NCBI GenBank assembly: GCA_964569265.1 | Contig: CAZMTO010000037.1 | Span: forward strand, 1-12,772 | Length of the DNA: 12,772 nt | Direction of reading: 5' to 3' | Source of the DNA: Avidehalobacter sp964569265 | GTDB taxonomy: Bacteria; Bacillota; Dehalobacteriia; UBA4068; UBA4997 | Part shown: one piece after another, positions 5,770 to 12,430 of the stretch | Layout: every line of letters starts with the position of its first letter | How positions within the stretch are numbered: position 1 is the stretch's first letter | Notes under the pieces: model-generated | The model's database searches: none | The model's input: the letters and a program-made list of their open reading frames with translations, nothing else | What the model was told of the DNA's origin: nothing | Made by a program: the position numbers and the translations under genes

Positions 5770-6212
5770 GGCGCGCTGGAGCGGCTGCGGGGCTGTGGTA
5801 AAGTGGCTGCGGAGTGAAGAAGTACGGGAGCGTGAGAGTGGCTATAGAAGCGGCGCGGAAGTGTGGAAGTGCGGAAGCGAGAGAAAGCGGCTGCGGAGCT
5901 GTGTTAAAGTGGCTGCGGAGTGAAGAAGTACGGGAGCGTGAGAGTGGCTATAGAAGCGGNNNNNNNNNNNNNNNNNNNNNNNNNNNNNNNNNNNNNNNNN
6001 NNNNNNNNNNNNNNNNNNNNNNNNNNNNNNNNNNNNNNNNNNNNNNNNNNNNNNNNNNNAAGTGGCTGCGGAGTGAAGAAGTACGGGAGCGTGAGAGTGG
6101 CTATAGAAGCGGCGTGGAAGCGTGGAAGTGTGAAAGTGCGGGAACGAGAGAGCGGCTACGGAGCTGTGATAAAGTGGCTGCGGGGTGCGGATGTAAGGCG
6201 CGCGGGAGCGCC
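5765..6212 (+). repeat. 106-112 bp direct repeat array between scaffold and capsid
   Basis: Units start at 5781, 5887, (in the gap) and 6152, each opening with a GCGGCTGCGG..GCTGTG-like word and continuing into AAGTGGCTGCGG. A 53-bp segment is identical in three places: 5801-5853, 5907-5959 and 6060-6112. Between identical blocks the units diverge in small indels (GGAAGTGTGGAAGTGCGG variants). The last unit breaks down after about 6183. A 21-bp sequence at 5765-5785 recurs at 6192-6212 with two differences, so the array is bracketed by near-identical ends. Two frames are open across it, but composition and repeat structure indicate non-coding DNA. Confidence 0.8.
5960..6059. other. Assembly gap of exactly 100 N
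   Basis: Exactly 100 unknown bases, the conventional placeholder for a gap of unknown size. The 53 bp before the gap and the 53 bp after it are identical, so assembly stopped inside the tandem array. The true number of repeat units is unknown and could be fewer or many more than drawn. Confidence 0.95.
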
Positions 6213-6260
6213 GGCGGTGGTGGGCGGCGGGCAGTTAGTATGACAGAAAAAAATAAAAAG
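6201..6260 (+). promoter_or_regulatory. Leader motif copy B, upstream of the capsid gene
   Basis: CGCGGGAGCGCC (6201-6212), 11-bp spacer, GCGGCGGGCAGT (6224-6235), then TAGTATGACA followed by an A-rich tract with AATAAAAA to about 6259. It ends 14 bp before the capsid ribosome site. The first block also forms a small hairpin, GGCGC (6197-6201) with GCGCC (6208-6212). ATG at 6239 opens an 11-codon frame with no ribosome site, probably chance. Confidence 0.6.
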
Positions 6261-6287
6261 CGAACAGGATTTTAAGGAGGAACAGAG

Positions 6288-7265
6288 ATGACAGAAGTAA
6301 CTAATGTTGGTACAGTTTGGAATTTGCCTAATTATGCGGGTGAGTTATTTACGGCGGATGCATTGCAGACCCCGTTGTTGGCGATGATTGGTGGGATATC
6401 AGGTGGGAGACAGACCACGAACTTTGAATTTCCGACGGCGGTATTATATGATTACCCGGAAGCAGCACAACCGGCGATATCGGAGGAAGCGGCGGTGACT
6501 GCACCGGCTGCCGGTATGGCGGTGCGCAGCCAGGAAAGCAACGTGGTGCAGATACATCAGGAGGTGATAAACCTGACCTATGCCAAGCAGAGCAACATTG
6601 GCAGATTGTCTGGTTTGAACACGATGGACACTGCCGGCAGTCTGCTGGATGAGAGGGCTTTTCAGGTGCAGCACAAGCTGGTGAAGATTGCCAGAGATGT
6701 GGAGCATAGCTTTATTAACGGCAAATATCAGAAATCTACCGGGAGCAATGTGGCGAACAAGACCCGCGGTTTGTTGGAGCTGTGTGCAGGCGGCACTACT
6801 TTGGATGCTAAGGGCAAGGCACTGAGCCGCGATATGTTGCAGACGGTGTTTAGAGAGATGGCGGCTGCCGGTGCTTATTTTAGCAATATGGTGATGTTTT
6901 TGCCGGCGTATCAGAAGCAGGCACTTTCGGAGATTTATGCTACACAGTTTGTTGGGTCGACATTATTTGCGCCGGCTGAACGCAACGTGGGCGGTATGAA
7001 TATTACCGAGATTGAAACCGATTTTTGTCGTGTGGGGGTATGTTGGGACCGTTTTATGCCCAGCAACAGCATTTTGATTGCCGATGTAGCGCATATTGCA
7101 CCGGTGTTTCAGGCGGTGCCCGGCAAGGGTGTGTTATTTGAAGAAGAACTGGCTAAAACCGGCGCTGCTGATAAAATTCAGATTTATGGGCAGATTGGTT
7201 TGGCGCACGGCCCGGCATTTTTGCACGCGTCTATTACCGGGTTGGCTGACGGTGAGGCTGCCTAA
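6288..7265 (+). CDS. Major capsid protein, DUF5309/SU10-type
   Basis: 325 residues. HK97-fold coat protein forming the icosahedral shell. The N-terminus is the family signature: NYAGELFTADALQTPLL at residues 15-31, MIGGISGG at 33-40, NFEFPT at 45-50, then YPEAAQPAISE with Ala/Pro-rich VTAPA, as in coat proteins called 'DUF5309' or 'SU10 major capsid protein' in Clostridia phages. Conserved downstream parts are the long helix LVKIARDVEHSFINGKYQ, a P-loop-side segment with FLPAYQKQALSEIYA, and the C-terminal GPAFLHASITGL strand. Length is typical. The start is ATG 6288, with AAGGAGG at 6274-6280. It leads block III and is followed by the neck genes. No separate decoration protein is seen. Confidence 0.9.
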   Translation: MTEVTNVGTVWNLPNYAGELFTADALQTPLLAMIGGISGGRQTTNFEFPTAVLYDYPEAAQPAISEEAAVTAPAAGMAVRSQESNVVQIHQEVINLTYAKQSNIGRLSGLNTMDTAGSLLDERAFQVQHKLVKIARDVEHSFINGKYQKSTGSNVANKTRGLLELCAGGTTLDAKGKALSRDMLQTVFREMAAAGAYFSNMVMFLPAYQKQALSEIYATQFVGSTLFAPAERNVGGMNITEIETDFCRVGVCWDRFMPSNSILIADVAHIAPVFQAVPGKGVLFEEELAKTGAADKIQIYGQIGLAHGPAFLHASITGLADGEAA

Positions 7266-7284
7266 AAAAGAGGATTGAGCGACT

Positions 7285-7635
7285 ATGGATATGGCAAGGT
7301 TGACGGAGCTTTTACAGGTGCGTCTGATAGAGCTGGGGATTGCGGCAGATGATGATGTGTCGGCAGAGCTGGCACGTGAGCGTGCGTATGTTTTGGCGTT
7401 TTGCGGCGTGGCTGAGTTGGACGAGGATTTGGCTGCCATATGTGTGGAATTGGCGGCAGCGGCGATTTTGGAGCGTTTGGCGGCGGCGGATAAGGCGGCG
7501 CTGAAGAACATCAGTATGGGCGATGTGTCGATTGGGTATGCACAAAGCGAAGCGGCCACAAAGAAATATTTGGCAGAGAGCATTTATCGCAAGGCCATTG
7601 CCGCCCTGGCAGCGAAGCGAGGTATAAAATGGTGA
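7285..7635 (+). CDS. Head-tail connector protein (adaptor, YqbG/gp6-like)
   Basis: 116 residues, mainly helical: helices at about 1-17, 24-40 (SAELARERAYVLAF), 46-70 (LAAICVELAAAAILERLAA) and 84-110 (SEAATKKYLAESIYRKAIAALA). Size, helical content and position directly after the coat protein fit the adaptor ring that binds the portal (SPP1 gp15 / HK97 gp6 type). The start is ATG 7285 with AAAGAGGA upstream at 7267-7274. Its stop lies inside the start of the next gene, indicating coupling. Assignment rests more on context and fold pattern than on a strong motif. Confidence 0.65.
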   Translation: MDMARLTELLQVRLIELGIAADDDVSAELARERAYVLAFCGVAELDEDLAAICVELAAAAILERLAAADKAALKNISMGDVSIGYAQSEAATKKYLAESIYRKAIAALAAKRGIKW

Positions 7636-7991
7636 TGCGGATAAGTGAGGAGCTTTTGGCGGCAGTTTATGACGGTTTATGCACTGTGTATGCGAGCAAG
7701 GCGGAGCCGGGCGATTTTGATTGGGCCAGCAAGCGGGTGCGACGTGAGGTGTATAGGGAGATACCCTGCCATTTGGCGTTTGAGCAGACACCGGCGACCG
7801 GCAGCGGCACGGTGGGCGAGGTGAAAGCCGGCTGTGTGTTGTTTTTGGGGGCGCAGTACGAGATTGCACCGGGCAGCGAGGTAGTTGTTAAGCAGAATGG
7901 CCGAGAGTATAAACTGGCATTGAGCGGTTTGCCGCGGGTATATGCGCTGCACCAGGAGATAAAGGCGGCTTTGTTGGCGGAGCTGGCCTGA
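7629..7991 (+). CDS. Head-tail joining / head closure protein
   Basis: 120 residues. The C-terminal half is a beta-barrel-like region with LFLGAQYEIAPGSEVVVKQNGREYKL at about residues 71-96, written in relatives as 'I..GS.V.V..NG....Y', then SGLPRVYALHQEI, the conserved 'G.P.VY..HQE' ending of head-closure (stopper) proteins of the YqbH/SPP1 gp16 type. It would plug or close the head after packaging. ATG 7629 overlaps the connector stop by seven bases; ATG 7635 is an alternative; GAGGT at 7619-7623 serves either. Confidence is good for a neck protein, moderate for the exact one. Confidence 0.7.
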   Translation: MVMRISEELLAAVYDGLCTVYASKAEPGDFDWASKRVRREVYREIPCHLAFEQTPATGSGTVGEVKAGCVLFLGAQYEIAPGSEVVVKQNGREYKLALSGLPRVYALHQEIKAALLAELA

Positions 7992-8016
7992 CCGGAAGGG
8001 AGAAAAGGCACAGGTG

Positions 8017-8469
8017 ATGAAGGATTTTTTACAGGCACTGGCCGGGTGCTTAAAGGCGCAGATGGCCGAAGATGTGCCGCTGTATTTTGGGCAGGTGTTA
8101 CAGGGGTTGCAGCGCCCCTGTTTGCTGCTGCTGCCGCCCAAGGTGAGCCGCCGGGTGTTGAGCGGCGGCAGGGTGCAGCGGGAATATGAGATTGATCTGC
8201 GGTTTTATACCGGGGGCAATGCTGATATGTATGAGCAGCAGCGAATAGGCGAAAAGCTGATATGTGTGCTGGACGAGCTTTTTGGCAGGGAGCGGAATTA
8301 TCGCGGGCGAGAGCTGAGATATGTGCCCGGTGAGGAATATTTGAATGTGACGGCGCGATATGAGCTGATGACGCTGAAAAGCCTTGAACAGGGCAATGAT
8401 GAAGGCTTGAATGAGGCATTGATGCTGGAGTTTGGTTTTGCTGCTGATGTTGATAGGGCTGCGGAATAG
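8017..8469 (+). CDS. DUF6838-type tail terminator/completion protein
   Basis: 151 residues (150 from ATG 8017; GTG 8014 immediately upstream is also possible). Features: an N-terminal helix (FLQALAGCLKAQM), then VPLYFGQVLQGLQRPCLLLL at about residues 20-39, the family's 'IY...V.QG...PCF.I' pattern, then alternating beta strands (REYEIDLRFY at about 55-64) and a helix at about 72-90. Such proteins cap the end of the tail tube and join it to the neck (SPP1 gp17-like). Its position between the closure protein and the sheath fits. AAGG at 8004-8007 and GGAAGGGAG at 7993-8001 lie upstream. A strong hairpin follows the stop. Confidence 0.7.
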   Translation: MKDFLQALAGCLKAQMAEDVPLYFGQVLQGLQRPCLLLLPPKVSRRVLSGGRVQREYEIDLRFYTGGNADMYEQQRIGEKLICVLDELFGRERNYRGRELRYVPGEEYLNVTARYELMTLKSLEQGNDEGLNEALMLEFGFAADVDRAAE

Positions 8470-8476
8470 AGGAACA

Positions 8477-8510
8477 AGCGGGCGGGTGTTTGACCCGCCT
8501 GCTGTTTATA
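8477..8510 (+). terminator. Strong hairpin after block III, likely terminator
   Basis: AGCGGGCGGGT (8477-8487) pairs with ACCCGCCTGCT (8493-8503), 11 pairs with one G-U, around the loop GTTTG, starting seven bases after a stop codon. The following GTTTATAAAG is only a weak U-tract, so it may be an inefficient terminator or an RNA-processing or stability element at the 3' end of the capsid-connector transcript. Confidence 0.55.
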
Positions 8511-8525
8511 AAGCGTTAGGTGTGA

Positions 8526-8544
8526 GCGCTGCCAAAAGCGGCGC
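8526..8544 (+). other. Second small hairpin in the capsid-sheath spacer
   Basis: GCGCTGC (8526-8532) pairs with GCGGCGC (8538-8544) around CAAAA, with one G-U pair. No T-tract follows, so it is not an intrinsic terminator. It lies between the block III hairpin and leader motif C. Confidence 0.3.
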
Positions 8545-8581
8545 AACAGGTGACGGATGAGCGGAGAGCCGAAGTATGGCC

Positions 8582-8641
8582 CGCGGGAGCGGCGATGAAA
8601 GCCGGCAGCGGGCAGTTGGTTGGACAGAAAAGAATAAAAAT
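8582..8641 (+). promoter_or_regulatory. Leader motif copy C, upstream of the sheath gene
   Basis: CGCGGGAGCGGC (8582-8593), 11-bp spacer, GCAGCGGGCAGT (8605-8616), then TGGTTGGACA and an A-rich tract with AATAAAAA to 8640. It ends one or two bases before the sheath ribosome site (GAGGTGA, 8642-8648). Both 12-bp blocks are identical to copy A and the A-rich tail is nearly identical to copy B. Confidence 0.6.
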
Positions 8642-8648
8642 GAGGTGA
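8642..8648 (+). promoter_or_regulatory. Ribosome binding site that supports a TTG start for the sheath
   Basis: GAGGTGA lies five bases before TTG 8654. No ATG or GTG start fits the conserved N-terminus of the sheath family, so this site decides the start. Confidence 0.75.
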
Positions 8649-8653
8649 TTTGA

Positions 8654-9946
8654 TTGGCATTTGGTGGAGGAGCATTTGTAAGCCAGAACAAGGTGCTGCC
8701 TGGTGTATATGTTAACGTGGCAGCCGGCAGCCGAGGCGGATCGGTGATTGCCGAGCGAGGTACGGCGGCGCTGGGTGTGGAGTTACACTGGGGTGTGACC
8801 GGTGAGCTGATGTATATGACGGAGAGTGAATTTAGACAAAATGCGCAGAGCAAGCTAGGTTACGGTTATGCCAGCGAGGAGATGAAGGGCTTGCGTGACC
8901 TGTTTAAGCGTGCGGGTGCGTGTTATATTTATCGTCTGAATGGTGGTGCTAAGGCAAGCAATGTGTATGCTGAGGCGAAATATGCCGGCACACGCGGCAA
9001 TGATTTGCAGGTGGTGATAAGCAAGAGCGACAGCAAATATACCGTGGCTGTGCTGTTGGACGGCGTGGAAATGGACAGCCAGACGGTGAGCAAGGCGGCT
9101 GAATTGCAGGACAACGATTATGTCTGCTGGAAGAAGGAAGCGAGCCTGGCGGTGACCGCCGGCACACCGTTGAGCGGCGGTACTGACGGAGAAGTGGCTG
9201 CGGCTGCGTATACGGCGATGTTTGAGGCGCTGGAGGGTGTGCATTTTAATGTGTTAGGTTGTTTGGCGGTGGACAGTGCGACCAGACAACTGTTTGTGCA
9301 GTACGTTAAGGAGCAGCGTGAAAACTACGGCAAGAAGTTTCAGGTGGTGATGTACCGCGAGGCGGCTGACTACGAGGGCGTGATTGCAGTTGAAAATGCG
9401 GTGAGCGATGCCGGTTGGCCGGAAAGTGCGCTGGTGTATTGGCTGGTGGGTGCCGAGGCCGGCTGTGCGGTGAATGGCAGCCTGACTAATATGCTGTATG
9501 ACGGTGAATTTAATGTGGTGCCGATTATTGGCCAGAGCAAGCTACAGGCGGCCTTGTTGCAGGGCAAGCTGGTGCTGCATAAGCTTAATGATAAGCTGAG
9601 AGTGTTGGAGGACGTTAATAGCCTGACAAGCACCGGGGAGCGCGGCGAGGATATGAAATCGAACCAGACGGTGCGCGTGCTTGACCAGATTGTAGGTGAT
9701 TTGGCTGATTTGTTTTATGACAAATATTTGGGTGTAGTGTTGAATGACAATGCCGGACGTGTGAGTCTGTGGAACGATATTGTGTCTTATTACCGTAAAT
9801 TAGAGGGTTTGCGAGCGATTGAGGGTTTTGAAGCTGCCGACGTGAGCGTGGAGCCGGGCGAGAGCAAAACGGCGGTTAAGGTGACAGCGTATATGACGGT
9901 GATAAATGCAATGTCTAAATTGTATTTGACGGTGACATTTGAATAA
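8654..9946 (+). CDS. xkdK: Contractile tail sheath protein (XkdK-type)
   Basis: 430 residues. It forms the contractile outer sheath of the tail. The N-terminus MAFGGGAFVSQNKVLPGVYV is the near-invariant start of Clostridial/Bacillus XkdK relatives and fixes the rare TTG start at 8654. Middle region: a variable domain (about 95-170) with AKYAGTRGNDLQVVI, a conserved feature of this sheath group. The C-terminal sheath domain has GELVLHKLND-like LVLHKLNDKLRVLEDVNSLT at about 312-331, then VRVLDQIVGDLADLFYDKYL and a last strand LYLTVTFE. Length is normal. It heads block IV and is preceded by leader motif C. The tube gene follows with 23 bp between them. Confidence 0.95.
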   Translation: MAFGGGAFVSQNKVLPGVYVNVAAGSRGGSVIAERGTAALGVELHWGVTGELMYMTESEFRQNAQSKLGYGYASEEMKGLRDLFKRAGACYIYRLNGGAKASNVYAEAKYAGTRGNDLQVVISKSDSKYTVAVLLDGVEMDSQTVSKAAELQDNDYVCWKKEASLAVTAGTPLSGGTDGEVAAAAYTAMFEALEGVHFNVLGCLAVDSATRQLFVQYVKEQRENYGKKFQVVMYREAADYEGVIAVENAVSDAGWPESALVYWLVGAEAGCAVNGSLTNMLYDGEFNVVPIIGQSKLQAALLQGKLVLHKLNDKLRVLEDVNSLTSTGERGEDMKSNQTVRVLDQIVGDLADLFYDKYLGVVLNDNAGRVSLWNDIVSYYRKLEGLRAIEGFEAADVSVEPGESKTAVKVTAYMTVINAMSKLYLTVTFE

Positions 9947-9969
9947 GGACAGACAAAGGAGGGGTATAA

Positions 9970-10449
9970 GTGGTATCGACGATTAGCGGCACAATGAATG
10001 CCTGGGATGCGATAAGCTCGACGATGGCGGAATGTTATGTGACTATTGACGGGCGGCGTTATAAATTTATGCAGGCCATAAATTTGGAAGCAAGACTGGA
10101 GAAACAGAAGATGCAGGTGCCGGTGCTGGGCCGTATGGGGCGCGGCAACAAGGGTGTAGGCTGGAAGGGCACCGGTAAGGCAACGTTCCATTATAATACG
10201 ACGTTGTTTAGGGAGCTGCTTTATAAATTTAAGGAAAGCGGCGAGGATATGTATTTTGATATTCAGATTACCAATGATGACCCGGTATCGAGTGTGGGGA
10301 GACAGACGGTGATTTTAAAGGACTGCAACTTAAACGGCGGTGTGTTGGCCAAATTTAGCGCGGAGGACGAATATCTGGAGGAGGATATAAATTTTACCTT
10401 TGAAGATTTTGAAATTCCGGAGAAGTTTGACGCGTTGGCCGGAATGTAG
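9970..10449 (+). CDS. xkdM: Tail tube protein (XkdM-type)
   Basis: 159 residues from GTG 9970, with AAGGAGGGG at 9956-9964. XkdM forms the inner tube within the sheath. Seen: SGTMNAWDAISSTMAECYVTI (the first part, SGT...W....S...AE, is the family start), GWKGTGKATFHYNTTLFREL at residues 65-84, matching the 'G.G..T..Y.TS.FR' core, and a C-terminal DEYLEEDINFTFEDFEIP acidic strand pair. Length is typical. In PBSX-type clusters the next genes are xkdN and the tape measure; here xkdS follows directly, ten bases after the stop. Confidence 0.93.
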   Translation: MVSTISGTMNAWDAISSTMAECYVTIDGRRYKFMQAINLEARLEKQKMQVPVLGRMGRGNKGVGWKGTGKATFHYNTTLFRELLYKFKESGEDMYFDIQITNDDPVSSVGRQTVILKDCNLNGGVLAKFSAEDEYLEEDINFTFEDFEIPEKFDALAGM

Positions 10450-10459
10450 GGCGTTGGTT

Positions 10460-10828
10460 ATGGCGGAATATTTGACAAAGACCTATGGCCTGACGGCTGG
10501 CGGCGACGGCAGCTTGTATGTAAATGGACAGGTGGACGGTTTGGCGGCTTTAAGCCAGGCTATAGACCTGATGTTGCAGATTGAGGGCGAATGTTGGGCG
10601 ATATTTTCGGCGCGGTATGGTGTTAAGCTTAGCGATTTATGGGGCAAGGACAGATATTATGCCGCGGCTGAGGCGGAGCGGCGCATAAAGGAAGCCCTGC
10701 TGCGCGATGAGCGTGTTTTGGCGGTGGAGGATTTTACCTTTACCGCCAATGCCAACAGTTTGCTGGTGGAGTTTGTGGTTAAGAGTGTTTATGGAGAAAG
10801 CAGGCAGAGTGCGGAGGTGGCGATTTGA
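10460..10828 (+). CDS. xkdS: DUF2634 baseplate protein (XkdS-type)
   Basis: 122 residues from ATG 10460; the longer frame from 10400 lies inside the tube gene. DUF2634/XkdS is related to T4 gp25, a wedge protein at the sheath-baseplate boundary. Seen: KTYGLTAGGDGSLYVNGQVDG (first 20 residues of this are the diagnostic start), LSQAIDLMLQIEGECWAIFSARYGV at about residues 31-55 (helix then 'YG' turn), RRIKEALLRDERVLAVEDFTF, and SLLVEFVVKSVYG. GTAGGG at 10446-10451 is a modest ribosome site. The stop TGA shares its last base with the next ATG, so translation of xkdT is coupled. Confidence 0.87.
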   Translation: MAEYLTKTYGLTAGGDGSLYVNGQVDGLAALSQAIDLMLQIEGECWAIFSARYGVKLSDLWGKDRYYAAAEAERRIKEALLRDERVLAVEDFTFTANANSLLVEFVVKSVYGESRQSAEVAI

Positions 10829-11886
10829 TGTTTGCGGAGATGACTTATGAAAAGCTGCTGGCCGATATGCTGGCTAATGTGAGCAGCAATGTGGACAAGC
10901 GCGAAGGATCGGTGATATGGGATGCATTGGCACCGGCTGCGTTGGAGCTTTCTCGGTTATATAAGGCGTTGGATGAGGTGTTGAAGCAGGGCTTTGCGGA
11001 CACTGCCGGGCGCGAATATTTGCTGCTTAGGGCATTGGAGCGGGGTTTGGAGCCTTACGCGGCGACCTGTGCGGGTGCCTTGACCAAGATAAGCGGTGAT
11101 GTGCCGATAGGGGCGAGATTTTACTGCGAGGGTTTTAATTGGCAGGTGGAGAGGCATACCGATGGACAAAGCTATATTTTGCGGGCAGAGGAGGCCGGCA
11201 GCGGCCCGAACAATGCTACAGGGCGATTGGTGCCGCTGGTGTATATAGAGAATTTGGCGAGTGCGGAGATAGTGGACATTGTGGAGCCGGGGGCAGAAGC
11301 GGAGAGTACAGAAGCCTTTAGGGCACGTTATTTTGCCAATTTGACGGAGCAGAGCTTTGGCGGCAACCGTGCTGATTATATAAGCAAGGCGTTAGGCATA
11401 ATCGGTGTGGGCGCTGTAAAGGTGACGGCGGCTTTTGCTGGCGGCGGTACGGTTAAGCTGACGATAATGAACAGCGAATATAACGAAGCGGCGCCGGAAT
11501 TGATAGAATTGGTGCAGAATACCTTTGATCCGCCGGAGGCAAGCGGCGAGGGTTTGGGTTTGGCACCTATAGGGCATAAGGTTACGGTGGTGGCAGCCGC
11601 TAAACACGCTGTTAGTGTGAGTTTTGTGCCGGTGTGGGCCAAAGGCTGCGATTGGGCGAATATGCAGGCGGCAGTGCAGGCGTGTGTTGATGAATATTTG
11701 GCGGAGCTGCGGGAGCAATGGGCCGATGCAGACAATACTGTGGTGCGTTTGAGCCAGTTGGAGGCGCGTATTTTGGCGCTTGACGGTGTTGTGGACATTG
11801 GCGGCCTGAAGTTAGACGGTGCTGCTGCTAACCTGATATTATCGGCGGAGGAGTTTCCGGTTAGGGGGGACGTAAGTGTTGAATGA
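10828..11886 (+). CDS. xkdT: Baseplate J-like protein (XkdT)
   Basis: 352 residues. Baseplate wedge protein of the gpJ family (P2 gpJ, T4 gp6-like), forming the peripheral baseplate ring. Signatures: MTYEKLLADML start, NVDKREGSVIWDALAPAALE at about residues 21-40, KQGFADTAGREYLLLRALERG at about 51-71 with a typical 'G.YL..RA.E.G' pattern, FRARYFANLTEQSFGGNRAD at about 158-177, and IGHKVTVVAA near 248-257. ATG 10828 is chosen for GGAGGT at 10812-10817; the TTG at 10825 is less likely and ATG 10840 too far in. It overlaps xkdS by one base and xkdU by 11. Confidence 0.94.
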   Translation: MFAEMTYEKLLADMLANVSSNVDKREGSVIWDALAPAALELSRLYKALDEVLKQGFADTAGREYLLLRALERGLEPYAATCAGALTKISGDVPIGARFYCEGFNWQVERHTDGQSYILRAEEAGSGPNNATGRLVPLVYIENLASAEIVDIVEPGAEAESTEAFRARYFANLTEQSFGGNRADYISKALGIIGVGAVKVTAAFAGGGTVKLTIMNSEYNEAAPELIELVQNTFDPPEASGEGLGLAPIGHKVTVVAAAKHAVSVSFVPVWAKGCDWANMQAAVQACVDEYLAELREQWADADNTVVRLSQLEARILALDGVVDIGGLKLDGAAANLILSAEEFPVRGDVSVE

Positions 11887-12430
11887 GCAGCAGAACAAGC
11901 TGATTGACGCTTTGCCGCCGGTGTTGCAGCGTATTAAGGATTTGGAGCGTATATGTGAGATAGAGCAGCCGTTTTTTGATGCGGCGTGGCAGGCCGTGGA
12001 CAGGAGCTTGCAGGAGCAGTTTGTGTTGGCGTGCGGCGAATATGGGTTATCACGATGGGAAAAGCTGCTGGGCATAAGCTGCCGGGCTGATGCTGACACA
12101 AATGAACGCCTGCGGGCAATATTGTTTAGGCTGAATGAGCAGTTGCCGTTTACGTATACTAAGCTGAAAAGCCTGCTGGCGCTGGTGTCGCCGGAGGGAG
12201 AATACAGTATAGAGCTGGACAGAGAGCAGATGCGTTTGGCGGTGAATGTGTCACTTTATTGCAAGCCGGTGGAGCGGCTGATAATAGCGGTGCTGGAAAA
12301 AACGCTGCCGGCCAATATTTTATGGGAATTAGTGTGGTCTTATAATTATTACAGGCAGGTGGCGGTTTATACACACGGGGCGTTAGCCGAAAAAACGCAT
12401 TATGAGATAAGAGAGGAGGTTTTGCAGTAA
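11876..12430 (+). CDS. xkdU: DUF2313 baseplate protein (XkdU-type)
   Basis: 184 residues. XkdU (related to P2 gpI) connects gpJ-type wedges to the tail fibres. Seen: LIDALPPVLQRIKDLERICEI at the start (family 'LP......I......'), WEKLLGISCRADADTNERLRAI at about residues 61-82, matching the conserved 'WE..LG.......ER...I' block, and a C-terminal half with alternating strands ending in YTHGALAEKTHYEIREEV, which resembles the 'THG.L..YTH..LR' ending. GGGGGGA at 11864-11870 lies upstream; GTG 11876 or TTG 11879 are both possible starts, giving an overlap with xkdT. It ends in TAATG with the fibre gene. Confidence 0.88.
   Translation: MLNEQQNKLIDALPPVLQRIKDLERICEIEQPFFDAAWQAVDRSLQEQFVLACGEYGLSRWEKLLGISCRADADTNERLRAILFRLNEQLPFTYTKLKSLLALVSPEGEYSIELDREQMRLAVNVSLYCKPVERLIIAVLEKTLPANILWELVWSYNYYRQVAVYTHGALAEKTHYEIREEVLQ

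Noticed and set aside
5781..6183. CRISPR array
   Set aside because: Units are long direct repeats without short palindromic repeats or unique equal-length spacers.
5814..6275. Open reading frames across the repeat array (also 5920-6243)
   Set aside because: They run through the N gap and the 106-112 bp repeats, lack ribosome sites, and have repetitive low-complexity translation; two overlapping frames are open at once, as expected for G-rich repeats with few stops.
6239..6275. 11-codon leader peptide starting with the same three codons as the capsid
   Set aside because: No ribosome site, and the corresponding copies A and C of the motif lack the ATG, so it is probably chance.
8557..8598. 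Tiny frame in the capsid-sheath spacer (13 codons)
   Set aside because: No ribosome site and it overlaps the leader motif; no family resemblance.
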